Source: Strigops habroptila
Lineage: Eukaryota; Chordata; Aves; Psittaciformes; Psittacidae
Assembly: GCF_004027225.2 (NCBI RefSeq)
Contig: NC_044277.2
Location: 66,922,400 to 66,986,399, forward strand
DNA: 64,000 nt
Direction of reading: 5' to 3'
Below the pieces are notes generated by a model. That model was not told the DNA's origin and ran no database searches. It saw only the letters and a list, made by a program, of their open reading frames with translations. Both the position numbers and the translations under genes were made by a program. This document shows, piece after piece, positions 1 to 11,935 of the stretch. The first letter of the stretch is position 1, and every line of letters begins with the position of its first letter.

Positions 1-3000
1 GCCAGGCCAAAGCTTTACTGACTCCATTAGCTCCATGAATTTATAAAGGCTCTGAACCCCACACAGCAGCACATTAAAACTGAAGCTGTTATTACCTCCC
101 AGCCACCTGTCATGTCTTCTTGCTTTAGCAGACCAGGGTGAAAACCCAGCATAAACCTGTTCCAGTCAGATGACTCTCTCATAACACTAGTGAACAGTAT
201 GGGACCATCCATACAGGAACCAGGACTGCAGCCATAGCTGTCCCTATGTCAAGCATGATGGCATCTAGCATGAGATTTCATAGGTTGTAACTTGCCCAAG
301 CTGTCCCACACATGTCCAGTCACAAACTCTGAGCAGCGTTCAGAGAAGCTGGACACATTGTCCAGGGATAGCTGGCAAACTGATTGGAGTGGCAGCAGTT
401 GCTCTGACCTGCCTGCAGAGGTCCAGAAACATCAGGCAGGCCAGCTCTGCCTGCTCCGATCACCTTACAGGGATGCTCACAGCAGATCTGATGCTGGCAG
501 GCAGATCAGATGTATAGCGTGTGCCCCGTGCTGCCTTCATCTACAACTGAGCAACTGCACTTGAAATGCATTCAGGCCACAGCTCATGTGGCACGTCACA
601 TGGGCCCTCGTGCTTCGCTCCAGAACTTCCCAGCTGGTCTTATAGCAACCCCATTTCTATGTCCTTGCTCTCTAGAGCTGCTTGTTGCAACATACTGGCC
701 TCAGTCCTTGTGGGTTTTGGTGGTGTTATCGGCGCAAAGGTTTGTGATATTTTTAAGGTATAAAAAAATCCTGTGCATTAGGTCACTACTTTTATAGAGT
801 CAAATATTTGGTGCAAAATCACATTCACACTTCATTTACCAGATCCCATAGCTCCAGAGGAATCAGAACCATTTGTTCCTGACCACACGAATATAACTGA
901 GAACAGCAATGGAGAGCAGCTGGGAGAGGTTATCTAGGTGTATTTTGAAGCCGGTTTACAGGTCAATAAATATAGGTATATTCGCTATAGTTGTATCCGG
1001 AAGCTGCACAGATAGAGTTGCATGTTTGCAGACCATAACGCTTTCTAATGTTATTTAAGAAGGGTAACACTGAAATTGCTTCCTCTGCCCTTCATGAAGG
1101 TGTGGTGTAATGAATGACAGAGGAAAGCCACAGCCTTTGCTCAGAGACAATTTACACTTTCTAAGTGGCTCCTGAACAGCTGAAGTCAACCAACTCATGT
1201 CAATGAGAGTGGAGTCAATAAAGATAATTGTATTTGCTTAGCTCAGGGGACTGGAAGGATAGGTGAACTATGCAGTAGCAGAGCTTGTTGGGAACCTAAA
1301 TGTCTTTTTTGACTTTTTAGGCAGGGGAGAAATCCTTCTAAATTGGAACCAGGAGACAAAACTTTCAAATTTTACACTACCTAAAATTTCTGGCAAATGT
1401 TGACTTGGTACTTAATAATTTTCTCTTGAGTCATGTCTGAGCATTTCAACAAGATAAAGACCTTTGTTTTTCTTTACCTTTGTGGTTAGTTTCATTTATG
1501 GATATGTCATACGAAATGTAATGTAAATTCCCATAAATATTCAATGGGAATCTCTTCTGCCTCAACTTTTTGACCTGTTGCAAACAGTATCTACTTAAGA
1601 AATCATCACATTCCCAAAAGCTGGTCTCTTTTATGTGTATAACAGAGTTACAGTTATGGCTTTCTAGGTATTTTATAGTCAGATATTAATCCCGCACTTG
1701 TTACATTGCAGTTTCAAGGGTCAGATTGTTTCTCTGTTGGAGCACATTCTGGGAGGGATAGGAAAGACTTATTGGAATACCCTCTGTCCTCTTAAGTTTT
1801 CATCAGTATTAACCTGCAGCTTCCTCAGTCCCTCTTGCTTCCATTTTTTCTCTTTAATGAGCACAGGGAGAACTGGTCTGTTATGAAATACCAGCAAGAT
1901 ACAGACAGGCAATATCAACTGAAAGCATAGCAGTATGAATAGGTTTTAGCAAGATAGCAAGAAAAGCTCAAGTTCTACTCCCACTCTCCCCATACCTTAA
2001 AATCCTAAGAAACTTGACAGCACTGATCCTGGGACTAAAAAGTAACTTTGTTCTTGTGAGATGAATGAGGCCAGGCTGTATTCGGGGCTGTCATACCACA
2101 ATACATTAAAAATGGCCAAAAAGATCAACAAAAGCATCCCTTTCACACAGCCTGCCAAACCTGTGTGTCTCCTGGAAGGCCAGCATTCATTTAGGTACAT
2201 CAGAAAACACCTCAGCAAAGGTGTTCATTATGCAGAATTCACTGTATTTCACATTCAATTGATTTAAAATGTTATTTCTCACAAGATGTAATAATATACT
2301 ACTTTATAAAAGTACATTGTATTTTAATTTTTATTTCTTTATACAAATACATACAAATATATTTCCATGTGCGTGTTTATACAAACTAAATTTAGAGTTG
2401 TGTTGACAATAATTTGTTGGGTTTTCCTTTCATCCCTTTATCTGTTTTTGCATCTCTTGGGATTTCTTTGAGTTTAGCTCAAATTAGTTGCCTAATGTGG
2501 GGATGCGATGCCTTTTGAGATGTTCTCTGCTCTCCCACCTGGCCTCCAGCAACTGCTCCAGGGACCTGCCAGTGCTGTGCAGACCCGTCTGCAGCCTGAG
2601 GGTGCCCAAAATGGCACTAGACACCTAAAAAGCTGAATTCCAGTTGGCAATCCCTTCACTGAGGGAAATAATGGAGGGAGAGAAGCATGAGGCACTGACA
2701 TGGAGATTCAGGTTTATAGCTGCTGCTGCCCACATTGCTGCTTTTGCAGTCTGGTAGTTGTTTCCTAAGTGCTGCTGCAGGATGGCTTTGCGTTTTTAGT
2801 CTGCTTACACTGTTGTTAGAGATGCCTGTCAGGAGCTGCAGCCCTTCTGTTTCCTGACTGAATGTGCTTGTGTGGGGTTGGATTTAGTGAGGATCCCCAT
2901 GGGAATGGCTTCTAGGTGTTCTTGGTTCCCTTCCCAGCCTGGTTTCTCCCTGTGCTACAGACACCAATCCAGGTGCTGGGGGTGGAGGTGTGTGGGATTA

Positions 3001-6000
3001 TCTGCAGTCCACACGGAGCAGGATTTAGGATGCTTAGCAGAAGCAAAGGGTCTCATCTCTCCAGCTCACTGGCTGCAGCATGTTGCCTGGGCTGGAAATG
3101 ATGCTCTGGTTGCCCAGGGCCCACCACTCAGTATGACTCCTCAAATCTAACCCATCTCCTGCACTTTGGTTTTTTACTTCTCCCTCTTCCCAGTTGCCTC
3201 TCAGGATGTCGTATTGTATTCACTTCATTTGAGAAAGCCTAATGCTTTGAAAATACTTGTGTGCCAGAACTTGATGCCCATTTCAGTTTACTGACAGGAG
3301 GTAGTTAACAGTGGCTCACGCAGAGCAGACCTCTTACATATTTGGGGGACAGAAATGGAGCTGCATGAATCACAGGTCTTGTCAGGCTGGTTTTAACCAA
3401 TGGTCCCTCTTGTCACATCTTCTGTGTCCAGTGATGAGGCATCCTAGAGATGCTGGTGCTCCTTTTCAAACAGGAACATGCATCTTAGCCTCCTCATGTG
3501 GGGATTGTTCCATGCCCTGAAACACAAAACCTTAAATTCCTCCTACAAACACGGTTTCACTTCTGTGAACAGTTGAGCCATCTTCCACCTTTTTTGAAGC
3601 AGGAAAAAAAAGGAGAATTATTAGAAGTAAAATATGTTATTAAATGAGAGCTGGCATGTGTCAGGCTTATTGATGGGAACTTGCATAAAATGTAATATTA
3701 CTTCATTCCTACCTTAATTGAAGATATTTTCAGCCTAAGTGATGTGTAACTGCTCAGTGATTTAGCTCTCTTTTATGAATAATTACATTACATGTATTCT
3801 CTCTGGATATTTCCATTGATACATAGGATGTGTCTCTCAGAATAGCCTGTAAAGGGGTCAGGCAGATCTTGCTTTATTGAATCCCTTTGAAAACAGCATA
3901 TATTGCCTTCTTAAAGTCAATGGTTAAATTAATAAACACAATGAGAAACCTTTCAAATGAGAGGAACATTCCCTCTGCTTATGATCTAATTCCCTGGACA
4001 CCCACTTACTAAAGACTTGACAGGAGTAACATGAAGCTACAGCATTCACTATGTGGTTCATTTTTTATGAAACAAGACAGAAAGAATGAAGCCTTGTCTG
4101 TGTTTGAAAGCTGTATCGTGTTTCTGCCATTTCTTTAGGCATTCTTACAGAAACCTTTCAGTTCTCCCTTTCTCATCTTCTGCAGGCTAATGTATTAGCA
4201 ACAGCTTTTCAGCGATTAACAAAATGATGGTGACTTCTGCATGAAGCATAGGAAGAGACTCATTCTTACCTGTGTACTCACGAAACAACCAATTTCAAAC
4301 TGTGACGAAAACAGAAATAATTATAAACACTTCTGCAAATAAATCTTCAAGAGCTGTATTTAATATTAAACGCCACACAGAAAATTTCCCAGGCAACAGG
4401 CCAAGCTGAGATTAACTGCATATTTTTAAAGAGGCGTTTGTAATGTAAATTCAAAACCAAACAGTAAAAAACACAGTGACAAACCTTTACATTATTGCCA
4501 CGATCTCCATCTAGACCCAATAAAATAATAGACCGGAAAGCTGCCAGCATCCAAGCCAGGAGTATGCAAATGCCCTATTCTGCAGCTCACTGATAGCAGC
4601 TGGAGAGCTGAATTTTAAAAGCACCACTTCAAAGCTTTTCTAGGAAATAATTAAACACTTAATGATTTTAAAGTTCCATGATAGCTCTAATGCCAAATTG
4701 TTGTTTAAATTAATTTATTTAACTAATTATCAACACATGTGTCTGGAGGATGCTTCTCTGTGCATATTTGTGGCTCTGTTATAGTGATGACTAAAACAAG
4801 AAATGCGGTGGGGCACAGGGCTTGTCCCAGGGCACCAGGGCAAGCTGGGTAGGCAGTTGGTTCTGGATGAGGTGAAAAGTCTCTGTTTCAGACCACAGAG
4901 TTACTTGATATAGTCTTTTTTGGTGCCAACTGGGTCTGCTTCCAGAGTGAACTAGGAGGGCATCTTCAAAATGCAACAAAAGACCCAGACTTGCCTACAG
5001 CAAGGAAGAAATAGCTTTTGCTTAAGGCCTTGCTGGGTGATTTCGGTGTTTCAGTGACAGCTAAGTTGGCTCCTGCCAGTTTGAGGGAGAGAAGACAGAG
5101 AGGTCAACCAGCAATGCCAGGATGGGGCAAGTACAGGAACTTCCATCTCTGTGCCTGAGGTGTGGGGCAGAAGTCCTGGCAAGAGGCATCGCATCAGGGA
5201 ACCTCACTTGGGCAAGGGGAATGAAGGTGTGTGAGGAGGGTAATCCAGCAGATAAAGGTCCACAGTAACTTCAACAGCTTGTTCTAGCAAATTGCCTCTT
5301 GCACAGTTTTGAGGTCATTTCCCCTCCCAGAGCATTTATACTATCACTTCATTTTTCTCACCCTCTGTCTCTGCTTGTTTAGATTAAAAAGTCTGCAGCA
5401 CATGGGCTGTGACTCTGTAGGTGAAACCAATGGGCTTAACAGAGCTTTGCTCTGAAGTCAGCTAGCTCCCGTTTGAAGTGAGAAATAGTAATTTCAACAA
5501 GGAGATAAGCTGGGTGAGAAAAAGCAATCAATCCCAAAATCTAGTCTCACAGTGCAGAACCCCTCCATTAAAACTGCAGTTGTGTTTTCTCAGTGTACTG
5601 ATGCCATCAGTGAGGACATACAAAATTTATGAGGATTCTTGACAGAGAAGTGAGGGAAATGTGACAGAAGCCTTCACGCTCAGAAAAGGTGGGAGAAAAA
5701 TGCATAGGAAATGATAATTCACAGTTTCTCTGAGTGCTAAGGGACACTCTGAAATGATGGGGCAGCCCATTTAAAGTAAAAAGCAACTCTGTTCCACGCC
5801 ACCTGTAATTGAAATGTGGCCTTCATCTCCATGGTATATGTACCTCCATTACATGAGGTGAAGGTCGCCATGTGCTCCCCTTGTTCCTACCCACTTCCCA
5901 TGTCCTAAGGGAACTTCATTTGCACCACCTCTAGGTATTCGCACTACATTTGTCATGCCTTGCCACCTTTGCTCATCGCCTCTTCTGGTCCCAGAACTCA

Positions 6001-6886
6001 CTGTAACTTTGCCTGCTCTTCTATGGGTCAAGCTTGAAGTATGCTGAAGGGTTACTGCAAAGATATTCATAGTGCCAAGGGCAAAATAGTTCTTGCCTTG
6101 TGGATAAATAGGAATTTTCACCCGCTGGGTCTCTGAATTAAAACACGTGGCCTCAAAAGGCCGTAAGTCATGTTGGTGAAAAAATTCTTCACAAAAACAC
6201 TGTGTGGAAAAAAGATTGAGAGCCTTGTAGCATGAAAGGGGGAAAGAGAAATTCCAACCAGCCTCGTCTTGTAGAGGGATTAATCCTTCTTTATAAATTA
6301 GCCTCTTTGTACCTTTGAAACATGTTTGATCAGATTCCAAATCATGGCAGTGATTTGTGCCAAGTGGGAAGCTGAGGAATAGAAGAATGTCTGATATTTA
6401 AATATTTTACCAGCCCTCCATCTGGGTTAATATTTTATTAGCAGCAAATATGCCTCTCTGCTAAGGAGCCTACAACTACTACTCACTGTGGTGAGATAAC
6501 AGGTGGTCTTGCACAAAGGTAGTGTGAAAGACAATTGTTGATGCCGCTCACATCTCCTTTCTCAAGAATGCACTGAATGCATCCACATTGATGGGCTTTT
6601 GCGTTCTCTGTGCCTTGATTTGCAAGTCTGAGGCACATACTCCAGCTTTTTCCCCATTCACATTGCTTTCTGCAGTACATACCAACCTCTGAATAGCTGC
6701 ATCATCCTAACCATACCAGACTGCTGGGTCTGTGTCTGATCAGGATGGTGCTGTTAAGGCAGCTGGCAGGTCAGTGGGATGGAGAGGTTTGCAACACTAT
6801 GTGTAAAAGTTGTTCAAGCCTAACTCTGAGAAAGTGTTTGCCAGTGGGACAGGCATGCCCATGATTTGCCTTCCTTCTTTCCCCAG
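1..6886. other. Intergenic DNA, no gene recognised
   Basis: Ordinary AT-leaning sequence with only short, mutually inconsistent open frames, the longest on the minus strand at 6340-5849. An especially AT-rich patch lies at 2270-2400. The segment 4560-4745 carries an octamer-like ATGCAAAT and clustered TAATTA-type words, as some conserved enhancers do, but this cannot be judged without alignment. Confidence 0.6.
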
Positions 6887-7034
6887 AAAATGTTTCACTG
6901 CAAAGGGCTGTCAGCCTCTCCTTCTGTAGGGAACACAAGCACAGTGAGCTCTGGCAAGAATCACATCACCAGGTCTCTGCAAAGATCAGGCATGGATATG
7001 ATAGAGCAACCAGCAAGTCCCTTGACCACAGCAG
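6887..7034 (+). other. Isolated candidate exon with strong splice sites
   Basis: A pyrimidine-rich acceptor (TGCCTTCCTTCTTTCCCCAG) precedes 148 bases ending at a consensus donor (AGCAG|GTAAGTG). One frame is open throughout (begins KMFHCKGLSASPSVGN, ends ASPLTTAG). The peptide is Ser/Thr-rich and resembles no family I know. No partner exon can be assigned with confidence. It may be an exon of a long non-coding RNA, part of an unknown gene, or a decoy. Confidence 0.25.
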
Positions 7035-7534
7035 GTAAGTGTAAGCACTGTTATTTGAGAAGATTCTGCTTTTTTTCTGTGTCTTAAGGCTGTAAACTGG
7101 AGACAAACTTTCAGTTTGTTTCTGGGATGGACTATGCATCCAGAGGAGTGAAACAGGGTGGTGGTGATGCCTCCTTAGTCATCCATATACCAATAAAGCG
7201 GATGTTGTATATGTGACTACAGGGTTCTGTGCCCTGCATAGTCTGGGACACTTCCACTCCTGGAAAAGCAGGATTCTTGGTTCACCAGGCACTCTTCATA
7301 CTATTTCATCTTGGGATGTCTCCTCTCTTCTCTTTGCTCTCCTTTCTTTATTTCTTTTAGAAGAATGCAATTCCTTCAGCAAACAGTAGGATCTTGGAAG
7401 ATGGTTAGCTCAGGGCTCAGGATGCAAGGGCCAGAGGAGGATGCAGGAGTAGATTCTGTACTGTGCTGCAAGCTGATCCAGCCATGAGAAACCATCTTCA
7501 GTACAGAAAATGTAGAAAATGTAGATCATTATTT

Positions 7535-7582
7535 AAAACAAAACAAAACAAAAACCCAAAACCAAACCAAACAAACCCCAAG
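7535..7582 (+). repeat. (AAAAC)n simple repeat
   Basis: Pentanucleotide run grading into AAACCC-type units. It could be the remnant of a retrotransposed A-rich tail, but no element is recognised beside it. Confidence 0.85.
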
Positions 7583-10403
7583 ACAATTTCTCTGGCAAGC
7601 TGCCTCTGAGGAGCATATCAGTCAAATGGTAGCATAGGGGTGAATTGGCAGGCTGGGAGTATGGGAGGATGTAATGATATTGTAAATTGTCCACACGAAA
7701 AACTAATATATTAAAGAAAATGACTGATGCATTAAAGTAAAACTTGTGGGAAATTTGCCTGATCATGTGATGCTACCAAGTCTTGAAACTTTCTTTTCTT
7801 CTATTTTTATGCATATCTAGCTAATCAGTTACACCCAGGCTTGCTGGCTGGCCAGCTCATAGTGGAATATTTATTCTACCAGAAATACTAAAAGTATTTT
7901 CTTCCAGTATTTTGGTTGAGGAACGCACAGAAGAGTACCTGGAATTTGCATGAAATTTAGTATTTGTAGAGATTGTGGTAGTGACTAGGACCACCCTGCT
8001 TTTGCTCCTTCCTCCATTCTTTCATACTGGATGTCCCACTAAATTAATTAAAAAATTGGGGAGCCCTCCAGTGGCTAAAATTATAGAGCCTAAATTATGT
8101 GTATTAAAGAGGCATCCAAACATCTGATGGTGTCTTCGGATTTCGCAAAAATCCATACAATTTAAATATGGAATTTTACAAAATGTTACCTTTTTATTGA
8201 AGAGAATTTTTTTTTTAAGGTAAATCCAGTAAAGTACTTGGGGAAAAAATTCCTAAAGGTTCTTTTTAGAAAACACCCCCAAATGCAACATATAAACTAT
8301 CAACCTCCAGTTGTTAGAAAACTCCCTTTAAATGTAAGCTGCAGGAATTTTAGAATGATTTGCATTTGGCAATAAAATTGTATTCCTGCTCCTCAGAGTG
8401 GTACTTGGTATTCTGTTCCTCATTCCTCAGAAAAGTCAACCTTGGGGTGGTGGTGGGAATCAGACTCTTGACTCTTGTACAATCTCTACACTGATTCTTT
8501 AAAAGCCTGTATATTGCAGATTTATGCAGAAGTGATGACAGCCAACAAAGTTTGCTGTTAAAAGAAGGGAGAAAAGTATGCAAACCTAAATGCAGATTTG
8601 CAGCCCAGAGCAGTAGTTTATTGAGGTAAACAAAAAGTGTTGAGGGACTCTGCTCTGGATTGTCCTGGATCTCACTTATAAAATGCTTATTGATTTCCAT
8701 GAGAGGAGATTTGGACTAGAAGTCTGTGGGGAGGTGTTGTGAAGAAAAATACAATTTTTTAGTCCTTAAGATAGTGACTGTGTTGTACTACATGCTTGAT
8801 ATTTCTGTTAGATCATGGAATTAAGCACAGAGGGAAAATAAGCAATATATTTATAAATGAGGACATTTGGGACCATTTCATCTGTGCCTAATTCCAACAA
8901 ACTGGAAACCCAATGCAAAGCCTATTTAAGTTGATAGCTTTTGGCTCAGGCTCTTGGAGAAGGATAAGTGGATCAAACTAAGAAAAATGCTAAATCTCCC
9001 TTTGAGCCATGAGACAATCTTTCCACAGGAAGCAACTGCTGGGCTGCTGGCCGGCTTCGCTGTCAAGTGGGAGATGCCCAGTCCAAAGCCTGAGCTCACG
9101 GTCACCTATGGCTTGTTGTCAGCGCAGAGCAGCCATGAAGCAGAGCCAGTTCAGTCACCAGCCTTGAAGAGCCTCCAGTTCTCTAATTAGCTGCGAAATG
9201 ACGTTGGCACCTTCAAAGACTTTCTGGTATTTCTTTTCCCCTCCCCTCAAATATTGCAACAGGTTTCTGTTGCCTTGAGCACTGCCTCACAGCCTACAGG
9301 TGATCGCAGCGCTTCGTAGGCAGCCTGAGACCCTTCTCCCAGAGCCCACACAGTGGGACCTGCATCATACTTCTCCCACACAAGAGGAGGGCTGCACCAT
9401 CTCAGGGTATACATCACCAAGACAGCTGTGTACCGACATAAACCCTGGTAGAGCTACACTGCAGGGAACAACAGCTACCATAAGAAAGTTGGAGCATCAG
9501 CTTCAATCTGATGGAAACATCTTTCCACGTGAGTATGAGGACGGCCAACACCATGGACTGCTGCACCACAGCCACCATCTGCTGCTGCTGTCTGGAAGGC
9601 CCCCTCCTGTCTGCCATTGCTTGACAAGTCCAGCAGCTCTTCCCTGAAGAAAAGGAAGTGCACACAGCAGCCTTCGATCATCTGCAAAACACAAAAATAG
9701 CATGGGGTGCCTACAAGTTGAAAGCGGTCTGTGTCAAGAGCTGTCAAAAGCTGTGGTTGCCACAGGGATAATTGGTTTGTGCCAGCTGTAGTTGATGGGT
9801 ACCAAGCTGATGAAAGGAGACAGGATAATATGCCTTCTGTTGTTTAATTAAGGATTTTTCTAAATCTGCAAAACCGAAAGCTCTGGATGCTGAAAACCAC
9901 CCGAACGTACCCCGATATTCGCAGCAATGGGAGAATGCTAGGAAACAGGATTCCTCCCAAAATGCTCAGGCATCTACATAAAGCACCCCCTGTGCAAGAA
10001 AAGGCCGTTTGGCGATGCTCTTGCCCTTTATTTCCCACTGAATTGCTCCCTGCAGATTAATGTTTGTCAGAATCTTCCCTTATCACAGGGGTTGCAATCT
10101 TTACTTAATTCCCTGAGGGAGGGACATCTTGGGTTATTTTGCACAGTGCAAGTGATTGAAATACAACAGCAAACCGTTAACATGATCCCAAAAGCACTGG
10201 CTCACAGCCCAATATCTTTTCTACAGACGTTTCAAAGAAGGTGATGAATAGCACGTCAGAGAGCTGCTCTGTATACCAAGCACTACTTGAAGGATTGTAA
10301 ATAGATAAAACTAAACAATCCACAAACATACGCTGATATAAGGACAGGTACACAAAAGGTGCTGGGAATCTCAGTTTTTGAATTCTACTTTTAATGGTTA
10401 GCT

Positions 10404-10447
10404 AGGTATCAAGAGGGGATGTTAATGATAGGTATCGAGAGGGGATG
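10404..10447 (+). repeat. 26-bp spaced direct repeat upstream of a CR1 fragment
   Basis: AGGTATCAAGAGGGGATG at 10404 recurs at 10430 with one change. Confidence 0.95.
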
Positions 10448-10769
10448 AACAGCTCTCAAATTTGCAGCTAATCTCATAGTAGGAGGCAAAGACTCCATCA
10501 TGCAGGCAGTAGCCTTATCTGGAGGATATAGTAATAAAATCCAACCTGGACAACACAAGCTAATACACCCAGAAGAAATAAAGAAACATATGTAGCTGTT
10601 TTATTGGGCTGGAGGTACTTGGAAAGCAGCAATGTTTGAAAAGTGCTGGGGAAAATGACTTGGGGAAAAGCCAGAAAACCAGCTGTAAACTCACAGTGTG
10701 GCAGGCAATAAGGCTGGGCAGTTTAAGAGCCTTGGCTCATGGTTGCAAGTCTGGGCAACACGAGAAGGG

Positions 10770-11057
10770 TGACATTTATCTCACAGAACTGACTTCAAAC
10801 TTAGAGGAGATTTTCAAATGTAAACAGGGGAAGTTCAGGTTAGATATAAGGCAGAAGTTCTTTACTGTGAGGATGGTGAGGCACTGGAATGGGTTGCCCA
10901 AGGAAGCTGTGAATGCTCCATCCCTGGCAGTGTTCAAGGCCAGGTTGGACAGAGCCTTGGGCGACATGGTCTAGTGTGAGACGTCCCTGCCCTTAGCAGG
11001 GAGTTAGAACTAGATGATCTTAAGGTCCTTTCCAACTCTAACTATTCTATGATTCTA
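10770..11057 (+). mobile_element. CR1 LINE 3' fragment
   Basis: Contains the end of the CR1 reverse-transcriptase reading frame (residues like GKFRLDIRQKFFTVRMVRHW, then GLPKEAVNAPSLAVFKARLD) and the CR1 3' region ending in TTCTATGATTCTA near 11,057. It is 5'-truncated, which is normal for this family. Homology upstream to about 10,636 is possible but too decayed to assert. Not capable of autonomous movement. Confidence 0.92.
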
Positions 11058-11564
11058 CGACATACTGGGGGGAAAAGAAAAAAAAGACCATTTCTATGCC
11101 ATCAAGTATTAAACTTGTGAAGAAGGGGCTGGTGATCTCACACACCTCCCCCTCTGAATTCTCCCACGTCAAGGGACCTGCTCCCGGGGTCAACTCCCTT
11201 GCAGGAGGAGCAGTGGTGGCACAACCATCCAAATCAGCCAGGGTCCCCGGGGCACCCGCTCCTGCTGGGGGCTGGTGAGTGCCCTCCAGCCCAGCTGTGC
11301 TCTGGTCCTCAGCTACAGAGGTGACAGGCATCATCAGAAGAGGTGACAGGAAGAGGAATAGAGGTGCAACATCCCCTGCCCAGCCTCAGGTAAAGCAGAG
11401 TGGCTGGAGAAGAGAAGAAGGAGGAAGAAGAGTGGGGCAGACGAAGCAGGTCAGGCCTGTGCTGACTAGTGCTAGATGCAAGGTTGGTTTCGCAGCTACA
11501 GAGATAGTGCTAGCACCACATAACTGAGGTATTGCTTAGCAGAGGGCATATTTGTCCTCATCTC

Positions 11565-11935
11565 TAATATGAGAGGATGGGAAAAAGTTCAGAGATGGGT
11601 AATTAGGATCCTCAGATGTGTGGAATGGCTTTTATACCAGGAGCAGCCACAGAGTCCAGGACCATCCAGTCCAGGAAAGGATGTATCCAAGGATGGATGT
11701 GCTAGAGGTCCACCAAGTGGCATGAGATCATGGGTAGGGAATGACTGTTGATTGTACTATGTGGGCCTGGTGTCCCACCAGGACCCAGTGGCACCAGAGG
11801 GTGGCCAGGGCAGAACTGGCAAAAGGAAATGGTTCTTCACAGAGATGGAGGAAAATAGTCACACTGGATCAAAACCAATAGGGTGAACTCACAAACATCC
11901 ATGGCAAGCTTTTAAATACCAGAATAACCCTTTGG
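11565..11935 (+). mobile_element. Older CR1-like LINE fragment
   Basis: The translation near 11,580-11,650 (WEKVQRWVIRILRCVEW) resembles the CR1 reverse-transcriptase C-terminal motif usually written EKVQRRATRIIRGLEH. The sequence around 11,830 (GGTTCTTCACAGAGATGG) fits the region just before the CR1 frame end. It is more diverged than the CR1 copy 500 bases upstream and is probably from an older subfamily. The boundaries are approximate. Confidence 0.55.

Larger units (their letters stand above)
7035..10635. other. Intergenic DNA, nothing recognised beyond a simple repeat
   Basis: No known gene or transposon is visible apart from the AAAAC run. Open frames at 8954-9190 and 9300-9647 show no family resemblance, and the latter starts at a non-ATG codon. 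Confidence 0.6.

Noticed and set aside
5849..6340. 163-codon minus-strand open frame
   Set aside because: No family resemblance and no supporting context; this length is plausible by chance in 64 kb.
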